Below are positions 18,667 through 27,621 of a stretch of 64,000 nucleotides of DNA, one piece after another. The notes under the pieces are model-generated. The model had not been told where the DNA came from. It ran no database searches and saw only the letters and a list, made by a program, of their open reading frames with translations. The position numbers were made by a program, and so were the translations under genes. Location: assembly GCA_013141055.1 (NCBI GenBank), contig JABFRS010000002.1:682001-746000 (forward strand). The letters are read 5' to 3'. Each line of letters starts with the position of its first letter. The first letter of the stretch is position 1. The stretch comes from Cyclobacteriaceae bacterium. Its GTDB lineage: Bacteria; Bacteroidota; Bacteroidia; Cytophagales; Cyclobacteriaceae.

Positions 18667-19773
18667 TTAATCTTTAGTCTTCAATCTTTTCTCCTCAATA
18701 TTTTTATTTTCCTTTCCGTATAACGCTCGTGAATCAACACCAAATTGGCGGATCATTTCACGGGCTATATTTCCTTCTATCAAAGTTGAATCATTTTCCA
18801 ACTGCTGAACAGGAATAAGCTGATACGTTCTTCTGGCATCCGGTGCACGGTACACTCCTGCCAGTGAATAACTCACCTCTGTCATCTTAACGGAAGAAGC
18901 ACTGTCGCGTTGAACGATTTTCTCAAGATCAATATGTATCATCGCTCCACCGTTTTTATAGCGATCCCGCTGACCTGAAACAAAATTTCCAAGTGAGTAT
19001 GCAATTACCTGATCCGTTTCCTTTCTCCATTCCAGTGGTTGCAATACATGTGGATGAGCCCCAATAACAATTTTTGCTCCGTGCTTAAAACAAAAGTCCG
19101 CTATTTGTTTCTGTGATTTATTGGGTAAGTTTTTATACTCCTCTCCCCAATGAAGAAATACAACGACGACGTCCGTCTTCTGTTCCATCGCTTTTTTCAA
19201 ATCCTTTCGAATGCGCGCCGTATCAATCCTGTTAACAATATTTGGTTTTGTTACACTTATACCATTCGTACCATAAGTATAATTCAATAACGAAAAACTG
19301 AAACCTTTTGAATTCACAATCAATGGATAATTATTGAGCCAGTCAAGAGTATCTTTAAAAGTTCCCGTATGAGGAATACCATACTGATCAAGTTGATCGA
19401 TGGTTCGCTCGAGACCTTTTCTTCCACGATCAACACAATGGTTGTTGGCGGTAACAAGGACATCAAATCCTGCATCTTTCAAAGCATCCAGCAACTGATC
19501 CGGAGCACTGAATTGCGGAAAGCCTTTGTAGGGAGGACCTGCCAATGTCAATTCAAGATTACCAATAGTAAGATCAGGTGCTGAAAGAATAGGTTTTACA
19601 TATTGAAAGCAAGGTTTATAATCGAATCGATTTGAGTCAGGATTAAATGCTGCCGTGATTTGTGATTCATGCTGCATGATGTCCCCGGTAAAAAGAAGAG
19701 ACAATCGGGTTGTATCCTGACCAAATAAAGATCTGCTCACTATCAACAATAAAATAATCAGTAGTTTTTTCAT
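18667..19773 (-). CDS. CapA-family metallophosphatase-fold protein, exported
   Basis: A 368-residue protein of the PGA_cap/CapA family, a calcineurin-like fold first known from poly-gamma-glutamate capsule synthesis. A signal peptide (MKKLLIILLLIVSRSLFGQ) is followed by FTGDIMQHES, TIGNLELTL, VTANNHCVDRG, VFLHWGEEY and IGAHPHVLQP, the family's metal-site motifs. No capB or capC is nearby, so a capsule role is not supported. Its ATG overlaps the pdeM stop by 4 bases (ATGA), so the two are translationally coupled. Confidence 0.88.
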   Translation of the reverse strand: MKKLLIILLLIVSRSLFGQDTTRLSLLFTGDIMQHESQITAAFNPDSNRFDYKPCFQYVKPILSAPDLTIGNLELTLAGPPYKGFPQFSAPDQLLDALKDAGFDVLVTANNHCVDRGRKGLERTIDQLDQYGIPHTGTFKDTLDWLNNYPLIVNSKGFSFSLLNYTYGTNGISVTKPNIVNRIDTARIRKDLKKAMEQKTDVVVVFLHWGEEYKNLPNKSQKQIADFCFKHGAKIVIGAHPHVLQPLEWRKETDQVIAYSLGNFVSGQRDRYKNGGAMIHIDLEKIVQRDSASSVKMTEVSYSLAGVYRAPDARRTYQLIPVQQLENDSTLIEGNIAREMIRQFGVDSRALYGKENKNIEEKRLKTKD

Positions 19774-20450
19774 CGTGCAGCTTTTGATCTTTTCTTAGTT
19801 GGTGAGAGGGTTACTTCCATAATCTTATTCTCTATGATAATAAATACGTTATCATCTTCAGCGGGACTGATCGGATAAAGTCCGGTGAAAGAACCGAAGG
19901 CAGGAAGAATGATCTGATTTTTAGAAAACCAAAAGCAAGGAAGAGTTACTGACTGCCTTCCCTTACCCTGCATAAATGCCCCTGGGTGAATATGGCCCGC
20001 CATGTTGATTTTGCCATCAGGAATTTCCAATCGATCCATTGGTTCATGCGTCAATATCCAGCAACCAATGACATCCTGATCAATCACTTTGATTCCATTT
20101 CGGATGTATTGCTGTTCGCTCATGATATCATGATTGCCAATGATTAACTCAAAGCTGCAGCCTGGAAAATGCCTGATGATTTGTCCGACCACTTCCCATT
20201 CTTCATTGTAGTGACTGTGAAACAGGTCTCCCAAAAATACTGTGCGTAATGGCTTCCAGAGATTAACCAGGTCGATCAGGTTCTCTGCATTTTTATGATT
20301 GGCAGATTTAGGAACTGGTAATCCAGCCTGCCTGAAATGGTTGATCTTCCCGAAATGAAGATCCGCCACGATCAGAACTTTTTCCTCTGGCAGAAAAATC
20401 GCCTTTTCAGGAAGGAGTTGAATACCATCTTTAAGAATCGCTGTTTTCAA
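19770..20450 (-). CDS. pdeM: Ligase-associated DNA damage response endonuclease PdeM
   Basis: A 226-residue metallophosphoesterase of the PdeM family, found in bacteria with an ATP-dependent ligase, an MBL-fold exonuclease and an Lhr-like helicase as a DNA repair set. All phosphoesterase motifs are present: VADLHFGK, FLGDLFHS, IIGNHD, LTHEP and AGHIHPG. The start is TTG at 20450 (TTG AAA ACA), as no ATG lies before the first motif and a stop closes the frame upstream. The matching helicase gene lies 1.7 kb away beyond the phosphate permease. The ligase and exonuclease are not in the window. Confidence 0.88.
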   Translation of the reverse strand: MKTAILKDGIQLLPEKAIFLPEEKVLIVADLHFGKINHFRQAGLPVPKSANHKNAENLIDLVNLWKPLRTVFLGDLFHSHYNEEWEVVGQIIRHFPGCSFELIIGNHDIMSEQQYIRNGIKVIDQDVIGCWILTHEPMDRLEIPDGKINMAGHIHPGAFMQGKGRQSVTLPCFWFSKNQIILPAFGSFTGLYPISPAEDDNVFIIIENKIMEVTLSPTKKRSKAAR

Positions 20451-20652
20451 TGTCTTAAAAGTACGAATGAATCAGAATTTGAACCCCTTTTTTGCTATCC
20501 TTTTAAGGATCAATGAATTGCAGAATAAGGAGAAATAGCCGCTTAAAATTTTTAACACTGGCATAACACAGGGCATAGCAAGTCGCCTTACCTTAGCCGC
20601 CACTATGGGTTTTCAGGCCTCTCCTGGCAATCCGGTTACCTGACTAAAATCC

Positions 20653-22065
20653 ATGTTTGAACTAGAATTTTCCTACTCGGTACTTCTGATCATCTGCCTC
20701 ATTGCAGCCTGCTCTTTCGAATTTGTAAATGGATTTCATGACACTGCCAATGCAGTAGCAACAGTTATCTATACTAATTCCCTGAAGCCATGGGTAGCCG
20801 TCATATGGTCTGGTTTCATGAACTCACTTGGAGTTTTCTATGGTGGAATTGCAGTGGCGATGGGAATTGTAAATCTTCTTCCGGTTGAATCGCTCGTAGA
20901 TCAGAATATAGCTCATAGCATATCCATGGTAGCGGCACTTCTATTAAGTGCTATTTTCTGGAATCTTCTTACATGGTACATGGGTATTCCATGTTCAAGC
21001 TCTCATACTTTGGTTGGATCAATCCTTGGAGTAGGAATTGCTTATTCATTTCTGCCAGGCGCCACTAGTTCTGCTGTGAACTGGGTGAAAGCAAAAGAAA
21101 TGGGACTTGCACTTCTGATCTCACCATTGATTGGATTTGCCATCACTATTATCCTCATGTATCTTTTAAGGGTTACCACAAAAGGAAAATCCTATGGAGA
21201 TGATCTGTTTAAAGAACCAAAAAAGAATGCTCCCCCACCAACAGCAATCCGCGGAACACTTTTATTGACCTGTACATTTGTAAGCTTCTTCCACGGACAG
21301 AATGATGGTCAGAAAGGTGTGGGACTTATCATGCTGATACTGATTGGAATTGTTCCCGGATTTTTCGCATTGAATGCAAGTTATGATGCAAGGAAACTAA
21401 TGGATCCTATTCATAAAATAGAATCAGTTATCTCAACGATTGATCCAAATCCATTATCAGAACCAGATAAGCTCAGGCTACGGGATGCGTCCGAAATGAA
21501 CGGTAGACTGCAGGCTACCATGATAAACATCGGTACCATCAGTGAACTTCCCAAAGAACAACGCTTCGAAGTTAGAAAGGATATTCTTGTAATGGATCGC
21601 AATCTCAACGAGCTTTTAAAAAAAGAAGAAGCCCGCGTCAGTGAAAGCGACAAGACTGTTCTAAAAAATAGTCTTAAAGATCTTCGTAAGGTTACAGACT
21701 ATTCACCAGGCTGGGTAATCGTAATGATCTCTCTCTCTTTAGGTTTAGGAACAATGATCGGATGGAAACGAATCGTTAAAACCATCGGGGAAAAAATTGG
21801 TAAAGAACATCTTACCTACGCTCAGGGAGCCAGCGCCGAATTTGTGGCGGCCACTACTATTGGCCTTGCAAGCTCTTATGGATTGCCTGTCAGCACAACA
21901 CATGTGCTTTCATCCGGGATTGCAGGAAGTATGGTAGCCAGTAAAGGCGTTAAGAACCTACAACCTGATACCGTAAGGAACATTATCATCGCATGGTGTC
22001 TTACAGTTCCTGTAGTAGTGCTGATGTCCGGAACATTATTCCTGATCTTTAGAAGTATATTTTAA
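20653..22065 (+). CDS. Inorganic phosphate transporter, Pit family
   Basis: A 470-residue inner-membrane carrier that takes up phosphate, probably as a metal-phosphate complex with protons. Both inverted Pit repeats are visible: NGFHDTANAVATVIYT near the N-terminus, GIPCSSSHTLVGSILG, then FFHGQNDGQKGVG, and ASAEFVAATTIGLASSYGLPVSTTHVLSSGIAGSM. A charged cytoplasmic loop of about 100 residues (LSEPDKLRLRDASEMN and KEQRFEVRKDILVMDRN) separates the halves. The start ATG at 20653 gives the usual N-terminal TM segment. It is monocistronic and shares a bidirectional terminator with the helicase. Confidence 0.93.
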   Translation: MFELEFSYSVLLIICLIAACSFEFVNGFHDTANAVATVIYTNSLKPWVAVIWSGFMNSLGVFYGGIAVAMGIVNLLPVESLVDQNIAHSISMVAALLLSAIFWNLLTWYMGIPCSSSHTLVGSILGVGIAYSFLPGATSSAVNWVKAKEMGLALLISPLIGFAITIILMYLLRVTTKGKSYGDDLFKEPKKNAPPPTAIRGTLLLTCTFVSFFHGQNDGQKGVGLIMLILIGIVPGFFALNASYDARKLMDPIHKIESVISTIDPNPLSEPDKLRLRDASEMNGRLQATMINIGTISELPKEQRFEVRKDILVMDRNLNELLKKEEARVSESDKTVLKNSLKDLRKVTDYSPGWVIVMISLSLGLGTMIGWKRIVKTIGEKIGKEHLTYAQGASAEFVAATTIGLASSYGLPVSTTHVLSSGIAGSMVASKGVKNLQPDTVRNIIIAWCLTVPVVVLMSGTLFLIFRSIF

Positions 22066-22110
22066 AATTAAAGATTAGAAACTCATAAGATTGTTTCTAA
22101 TCTTTAATTT
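22065..22110. terminator. Bidirectional terminator between pit and the helicase
   Basis: A perfect AT-rich stem of 16-18 bp, 22065-22082 with 22093-22110, has a 10-base loop. It overlaps the last base of the pit stop and ends one base before the helicase stop codon. T-rich flanks exist on both strands. Confidence 0.8.
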
Positions 22111-22111
22111 C

Positions 22112-24550
22112 TTAAGAATCATATTTCAGCAACATCTTCTTCACCTGATCTTCCAACCTTTCAGAGGTTAATTTATCCCTGCTTAAACGATCAACGATAA
22201 TCGGAAAAGCGAATGGCGTCGGTGCCTCAGGTTCCTTAACAATAATTCTTTGGCTGGCGATTCTCTCAAGTGCCTTTCTCATTCTCGCTTCCTCCAATTG
22301 AAAATCCATCACTTCTTCGTAGGACTGAAGTAACAGTAGGTTCGTGGCATCGTAATCATGAAATACATTGAAAAACAACTGGGAGGAAGATTGAATATGT
22401 TTGTCGCGCACCTTTTGTCCAGGATAACCTTTGAAGATCAGTCCGGCAATCGATGCTATATCACGAAATTTCCTTCTGGCCATTTCTACTGAGTTGATAC
22501 TTGCCTGAATGTCTTTTAACAGGTTATCGACACCCAATAAATCCGTTTCAATTGCTTCATAGATAGGAATCTCCTGATCAGAAAGTAATTCAAAACCGTA
22601 ATCATTCATAGCGATGGAGAACGTAATCGGTTTGATTTGAGAAATGCGATATGCTACCAGCGAAGCCAGGCCTTCATGTACAAGTCGTCCTTCAAATGGA
22701 TACATGACTACATGATGACCTTCACTTGTTTCAAAATACTCTATCAGAAATTCATTCTTTTTGGGGAGATGAGACCGATCGGACTGCAATTGCATCAATG
22801 GCTTTAGAAACTTCATCTCCTCATCATCATTTCGTCCTTCTGCTGCCTCGTTGATCTTAAAACGAATCATTTCACTCATCTGTGATGAGAGCGGCATCCT
22901 TCCTCCCTGCCAGGAAGGAACACGGGCAGACTTCTTTTTACTCTTGCGGACCTGCACTTCCATATCTTTGACACGAACCAATTCGAGCGTTTGTCCTGCA
23001 AACCAGAATACATCTCCTGGATTCAATCGTGATATAAATCCTTCTTCAATGGTTCCAAGATTCTTTCCCGAGACAAACCTGACAAATAAAGAAGCATCAC
23101 CCACGATCGTACCGATTGATAGCCTGTGCTTGAGTGCAATCCTTCTATTTTCAACATGATAGATGCCGTTGTCAACTTCCACTTTACGATACTCATCATA
23201 TGCAGTTAATGATTCACCGCCTGTCGTAATGAAACGCAACGCCCACTGCCACTCCTCTTCCGTGATTGACTCAAAGCTAGTGGTACCTTTCACTTCCTTG
23301 AATATTTCTTCCTCCCTGAATCCATCAGACACCGCCAATGTCACAAGGTATTGAACCAGCACATCAAAAGATCTGAGATACGGAATGCGGTCTTCAACAA
23401 TATTCCTTTTCATCGCTTCCCTAACCGCTGCGGATTCTACCAACTCAAGCGAATGGGTTGGTAGAAAATGAATTTTACTCACCGCTCCAGGTTGATGACC
23501 GCTACGGCCTGCACGTTGAAGAAATCTTGCTACCCCTTTCGGGCTTCCAACCTGGATAATTGCTTCAACAGGACGAAAATCAACGCCAAGGTCAAGGCTA
23601 GAGGTACATACTACCGCCTTCAACTTTCCTTCATGAAGCTGATCCTCAACCCAGTGTCTGATCTTCTGACTGATGGATCCATGATGCATTGCGATTTGCC
23701 CTGAAAGTTCAGGTGCAACATCCAGCATTTTCTGATACCAGATCTCAGCAAAAGATCGGGTATTGGTAAAGATGAGTGTGCTCCTATTATTACGAACAAT
23801 GTCTATTGCCTTATTCAATAAATGAATTCCGAGATGACCTGCCCACGGCATTCGTTCGAGCTTGTCAGGAAACACAGAAACGATTTCCACTTCTTTATGA
23901 ATATCAGCCTTGATAACTGTATGCGTTTTCTTATAATAATCAGATCCCAACAAAACCTGTAGGGACTGTTCCATGTTTCCAATGGTTGCTGAAATTCCCC
24001 ATATCTTCAAACCTGGAGCTACAGTTTTAAGTCGGGATAGTGCGAGTTCCATTTGCACACCACGTTTAGATCCCATCAACTCATGCCATTCATCCACAAC
24101 AATCGTCTTGAGTTCTGAGAAATATTCAGCGTATTTTTTATGGGAAAGCAACAAATGCAAGCTTTCTGGTGTGGTGATGAGAAACTGAGGTGGTTTCTCT
24201 TTTTGCTTTACTTTTTGAGCCGCCGTTGAATCACCTGAGCGTACGCCGATCTTCCAGGAAGATCCAAGCCCTTCAGTCGCATTTGTAGCTGCAATCTGTA
24301 TTTCCTTTGCCAGTGCACGAATAGGTGCAATCCAGATGGCCTGAATTTTTTTTTCCTTACTACCGAGCCCTTCCAGCAAAATGGGGACGGTTAGCGAATA
24401 CGTTTTACCACTTCCAGTTGGAGCGTTGATCATGCCGCTCTTTCCATCCAAATGAGCTAACCAAGCCTCCTGCTGAAAAGCAAAGGGTTTCCAGTTCATT
24501 TTATTGAACCAATCAACAGCTTTTTGAATGTCAGGATCGTTTTTTTTCAC
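22112..24550 (-). CDS. Ligase-associated DNA damage response DEXH-box helicase (Lhr-like)
   Basis: An 812-residue SF2 ATP-dependent DNA helicase of the Lhr-related, ligase-associated family. It has Walker A APTGSGKT, the DEXH box VVDEWHEL, motif III SATIGN, and the Lhr-type motif VI FLQRAGRSGH, followed by winged-helix and DEAD/H-associated C-terminal regions. The ORF starts with GTG at 24550; a stop at 24581-24583 closes the frame above, and the next ATG would cut into the conserved start. With PdeM it forms part of the predicted ligase-associated repair set. It diverges from the CarH-like gene across about 55 bases. Confidence 0.92.
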   Translation of the reverse strand: MKKNDPDIQKAVDWFNKMNWKPFAFQQEAWLAHLDGKSGMINAPTGSGKTYSLTVPILLEGLGSKEKKIQAIWIAPIRALAKEIQIAATNATEGLGSSWKIGVRSGDSTAAQKVKQKEKPPQFLITTPESLHLLLSHKKYAEYFSELKTIVVDEWHELMGSKRGVQMELALSRLKTVAPGLKIWGISATIGNMEQSLQVLLGSDYYKKTHTVIKADIHKEVEIVSVFPDKLERMPWAGHLGIHLLNKAIDIVRNNRSTLIFTNTRSFAEIWYQKMLDVAPELSGQIAMHHGSISQKIRHWVEDQLHEGKLKAVVCTSSLDLGVDFRPVEAIIQVGSPKGVARFLQRAGRSGHQPGAVSKIHFLPTHSLELVESAAVREAMKRNIVEDRIPYLRSFDVLVQYLVTLAVSDGFREEEIFKEVKGTTSFESITEEEWQWALRFITTGGESLTAYDEYRKVEVDNGIYHVENRRIALKHRLSIGTIVGDASLFVRFVSGKNLGTIEEGFISRLNPGDVFWFAGQTLELVRVKDMEVQVRKSKKKSARVPSWQGGRMPLSSQMSEMIRFKINEAAEGRNDDEEMKFLKPLMQLQSDRSHLPKKNEFLIEYFETSEGHHVVMYPFEGRLVHEGLASLVAYRISQIKPITFSIAMNDYGFELLSDQEIPIYEAIETDLLGVDNLLKDIQASINSVEMARRKFRDIASIAGLIFKGYPGQKVRDKHIQSSSQLFFNVFHDYDATNLLLLQSYEEVMDFQLEEARMRKALERIASQRIIVKEPEAPTPFAFPIIVDRLSRDKLTSERLEDQVKKMLLKYDS

Positions 24551-24562
24551 AAAACTTTGAAC

Positions 24563-24573
24563 AAAACTGTTTT
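24563..24573. promoter_or_regulatory. Palindrome AAAACTGTTTT between the helicase and the CarH-like gene
   Basis: A perfect AAAAC-T-GTTTT palindrome lies within a wider, looser symmetry (TTTGAA at 24556-24561, TTCAAA at 24584-24589) in the 55-base divergent gap. CarH-type repressors bind operators overlapping their own promoters, so this is a candidate site. The AT-rich context means chance is possible. Confidence 0.3.
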
Positions 24574-24605
24574 TATTGAGTTATTCAAACAAAGAAAAGG
24601 TCAGG

Positions 24606-25415
24606 ATGGGGAATTATTCCATTAAAGAATTAGAGAAACTTTCCGGGATCAAGGCCCATACCATTCGGATATGGGAAAAACGCCACCGGATTGTAACACC
24701 ACAACGGACCAACACCAACATTCGATACTATTCTGATGATGATCTGAAAAAAATAATCAACATCTCCCTGCTCAACAACAATGGAGTAAAAATATCTAAA
24801 ATAGCCGACCTTTCTTCAGATCAGCTAATCAAAAAGGTAAGCGAGCTCAGTGATCTAAGAAGCAGTAATGATATACATATTGATCAGTTGATTGTTGCAA
24901 TGGTTGATCTTGATGAAGGCAATTTTGAAAAAGTACTTGAAAAAATAATCAGTCGCTACGGATTCGAAAAAACAGTTACCGAAATCATCTATCCTTTCCT
25001 GGATAAAATTGGAATTCTCTGGCAAACTGAAAATATCTCACCTGCGCAGGAGCATTTCATCTCAAATCTGATCCGTCAAAAGATCATTGTGGCGATTGAC
25101 GCACTTCCATTGGCTTCAAAAAACAATACCAGAGCCTTACTCTTCCTTCCGGAAAATGAGCTCCATGAACTTGGACTCTTATTCTACTATTACCTTGTTA
25201 AAAGGGCAGGTTTAAGGACCTATTATTTTGGTCAAATGGTGCCCTATAAAGATGTGGTAAGTGTTTGCAAGACCCATCAACCAAAAATCCTTATCACAGC
25301 GATCACCAATTCTCCTGGGTCTTATGAAGTCCAGAATTACTTAACAAGCTTTGCTCTGAGCAGCCTGAGTGCATTGTTTTTGCCACTGGTCAGGTCCTTC
25401 GCAAGACGGCACTAA
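24606..25415 (+). CDS. CarH/LitR-type B12-dependent MerR regulator, frameshifted near the C-terminus
   Basis: A MerR-family HTH (YSIKELEKLSGIKAHTIRIWEKRHRI, residues about 4-70), a helical bundle and a cobalamin-binding domain. The light-sensing signatures of CarH are present: W139-x9-E149-H150 above the adenosyl group, and E185-x-H187-x-x-G190 with the His cobalt ligand. Known CarH proteins repress carotenoid genes in the dark and release DNA in light. I start at ATG 24606. The ORF ends in an unlike tail (ALFLPLVRSFARRH); the expected last strands (IVFATGQVLRKTALKIP, then LRLFFTAKELIQLIKGL) lie in another frame ending at 25483. One missing base, perhaps in TTT at 25350-25352, explains it; the repaired protein has about 292 residues. 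Confidence 0.88.
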   Translation: MGNYSIKELEKLSGIKAHTIRIWEKRHRIVTPQRTNTNIRYYSDDDLKKIINISLLNNNGVKISKIADLSSDQLIKKVSELSDLRSSNDIHIDQLIVAMVDLDEGNFEKVLEKIISRYGFEKTVTEIIYPFLDKIGILWQTENISPAQEHFISNLIRQKIIVAIDALPLASKNNTRALLFLPENELHELGLLFYYYLVKRAGLRTYYFGQMVPYKDVVSVCKTHQPKILITAITNSPGSYEVQNYLTSFALSSLSALFLPLVRSFARRH

Positions 25416-25535
25416 AAATTCCATCCAATCTAAGACTATTCTTTACGGCAAAAGAGCTAATTCAGCTTATAAAAGGCTTATAGGGGGCTTTTCAGGAAAA
25501 ATTTGACGTTAAACAAAACACTAAACACGGGTGTG

Positions 25536-26090
25536 ATGGCACTAAATTTGTCCAAAGTTTCAAGTAGAAACTTAAACAAAAAGCCCATGACAGCCCTAGA
25601 ATTTGACAGCAGCATTTCGGAGCTCAGGCCCACACTTAGAACATTTACTTATCGATTCACATCCAATCGTGAAGAATCCCAGGATCTGGTTCAGGATACG
25701 ATTCTAAAGGCGTTGAAATACAGAAAGAAATTTAGAAAAGATACAAATCTGAAAGGATGGCTCTTTACGATTATGCGAAACACTTTCATTAATAACTATC
25801 GTAAAACTCAGCGCGAAAGAACATCGCATGATTATTCAAAGGATCTATACTTTCTCAATGTTGAAGATGAGCATACCTTTAATCGCCCTGTAGAAAGTAT
25901 GGAGTTTAAAGAAGTCTGGAGAAAAATGAACAACATTAAGGATGAACTACTTATTCCATTCAAAATGCATGCAACGGGTTACAAGTATCATGAAATAGCA
26001 GAGTTTCTGAAACTACCTATTGGAACAGTGAAGAACAGGATCTTTCATGCGCGAAAGGAAATCCAGAAAAAATTGGTAGGTTATCGCTAG
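25536..26090 (+). CDS. RNA polymerase sigma factor, ECF-type (sigma-70 family)
   Basis: A 184-residue sigma factor with region 2 (SNREESQDLVQDTILKALKY, then GWLFTIMRNTFINNYRK) and region 4 HTH (YKYHEIAEFLKLPIGTVKNRIFHARKEIQKKL). It sits between the CarH-like regulator and crtI, the place of LitS-type sigma factors in other light-induced carotenoid clusters, so it probably drives the crt operon or a wider light response. The start is ambiguous: ATG 25536 is taken here, ATG 25587 gives MTALEF and also fits the family. crtI starts 22 bases after its stop. Confidence 0.88.
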   Translation: MALNLSKVSSRNLNKKPMTALEFDSSISELRPTLRTFTYRFTSNREESQDLVQDTILKALKYRKKFRKDTNLKGWLFTIMRNTFINNYRKTQRERTSHDYSKDLYFLNVEDEHTFNRPVESMEFKEVWRKMNNIKDELLIPFKMHATGYKYHEIAEFLKLPIGTVKNRIFHARKEIQKKLVGYR

Positions 26091-26112
26091 AATACAGGAC
26101 TTAACATTCTCT

Positions 26113-27606
26113 ATGTCATCTGTTTCGGTTATTGGTTCCGGTTTTTCAGGTCTCTCCGCAGCAGCTTGTCTTGCAAAGGATGGAAATGATGTGGCTGTAT
26201 TTGAGAAGAATAGCACACCAGGAGGAAGAGCGAGAAAATTCGAAGAGCAAGGATTTGTTTTTGATATGGGGCCTAGTTGGTACTGGATGCCCGAAGTATT
26301 CGAAAATTTCTTTAATCGCTTTGGTAAGAACTCGTCAGAATATTATGAATTAATCCGACTTGATCCTTCCTATCGGATCTTTTTTTCAAAAGAGGATGTC
26401 ATGGATGTCCCTTCAGGATTAAAAGGTCTTCATGATTTGTTTGAAAAAAGAGAATCAGGAAGCGGAGTCAGACTTACTTCTTTTCTCGAGGAAGGAAAAT
26501 TCAAATATCAAGTTGGGATTAACAAGCTGGTCCACAAACCAGGTTTATCCATTACTGAACTTTTTGATGCCCAACTATTCAAAGGAATTTTTAAGCTTGA
26601 TGTCTTTCAATCACTATCAACTCACGTGAGAAAGAATTTTAAGGATCCTGGTCTCATTCAATTATTGGAATTCCCGGTATTATTTCTTGGAGCTATGCCC
26701 TCTAAAACACCGGCTCTTTATAGTCTGATGAACTATGCAGACATGGCATTAGGCACCTGGTATCCAAAGGGTGGAATGTACAAGATCATAGAAGGCATGT
26801 TCGAAGTAGCAAAAGATCAAGGTGTAAAATTTCATTTTAATAGTGAGGTAAAAGGATTTGAACTTGATCATGACTCCATTACTTCCATAATAATAAATGG
26901 AGTGAACAAACCCTCAGATTATGTTGTGGCGAGTGCCGATTACCATCATGTGGAACAACAGTTACTCCCACGTAAGTTCAGAAATTATTCAGAAGAGTAT
27001 TGGAACCAAAGAGTAATGGCCCCTTCAAGTCTTATTTTCTATGTGGGAATTAATAAAAGGGTAAAGAATCTTCTTCACCACAATCTTTTCTTTGATCAGG
27101 ATTTTGGACTTCATGCAAGGGAAATTTATGAGCATCCTGATTGGCCGACAAATCCATTATTCTATATAAGCTGTCCATCAAAGTCAGATCCTTCGGTGGC
27201 TCCGGAAGGCTGTGAGAATCTATTTTTACTAATGCCGGTGGCTCCGGGATTAAATGATGAAGACGAAATCAGGGAAAAATATTTTAATCTTATGATTGAT
27301 CGATTGGAGTATCTTACCGGAGAACCGATCAGAAAAAGCATTATCTATAAAAGGAGTTACGCCCACCGTGACTTCATCGATGATTATCATGCATTCAAGG
27401 GGAATGCTTATGGCTTGGCGAATACGCTTTCTCAGACAGCCAATCTTAAGCCTTCGATCGTTAACAAAAAGGTAAAAAATCTGTTTTATACTGGACAGCT
27501 TACAGTTCCAGGCCCTGGCGTGCCACCGTCGATTATTTCAGGTCAGGTGGTCGCTCAGGAGTTGAACCGTCAAAGAATGAAGAAAGAATTAATTGGTAAA
27601 TTTTGA
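26113..27606 (+). CDS. crtI: Phytoene desaturase
   Basis: A 497-residue FAD-dependent enzyme that turns phytoene into lycopene by successive desaturations. It begins with the dinucleotide-binding motif GSGFSGLSAAACLAKDG and the second glycine motif TPGGRARKFEEQGFVFDMGPSWYWMP. It ends in the bacterial CrtI signature region (NLFYTGQLTVPGPGVPPSIISGQ). The length fits CrtI. It lies in the tight crt operon, 15 bases before crtB. No defects are visible. Confidence 0.94.
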   Translation: MSSVSVIGSGFSGLSAAACLAKDGNDVAVFEKNSTPGGRARKFEEQGFVFDMGPSWYWMPEVFENFFNRFGKNSSEYYELIRLDPSYRIFFSKEDVMDVPSGLKGLHDLFEKRESGSGVRLTSFLEEGKFKYQVGINKLVHKPGLSITELFDAQLFKGIFKLDVFQSLSTHVRKNFKDPGLIQLLEFPVLFLGAMPSKTPALYSLMNYADMALGTWYPKGGMYKIIEGMFEVAKDQGVKFHFNSEVKGFELDHDSITSIIINGVNKPSDYVVASADYHHVEQQLLPRKFRNYSEEYWNQRVMAPSSLIFYVGINKRVKNLLHHNLFFDQDFGLHAREIYEHPDWPTNPLFYISCPSKSDPSVAPEGCENLFLLMPVAPGLNDEDEIREKYFNLMIDRLEYLTGEPIRKSIIYKRSYAHRDFIDDYHAFKGNAYGLANTLSQTANLKPSIVNKKVKNLFYTGQLTVPGPGVPPSIISGQVVAQELNRQRMKKELIGKF

Positions 27607-27621
27607 AAGATTGAAGACTGC

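Noticed and set aside
20451-20652. Possible riboswitch or leader RNA before the Pit permease
   Set aside because: The gap has some GC-rich pairing (around 20614-20640) but no recognised riboswitch core; a TACCTTAG stretch may be a poor promoter element. Not strong enough to annotate.
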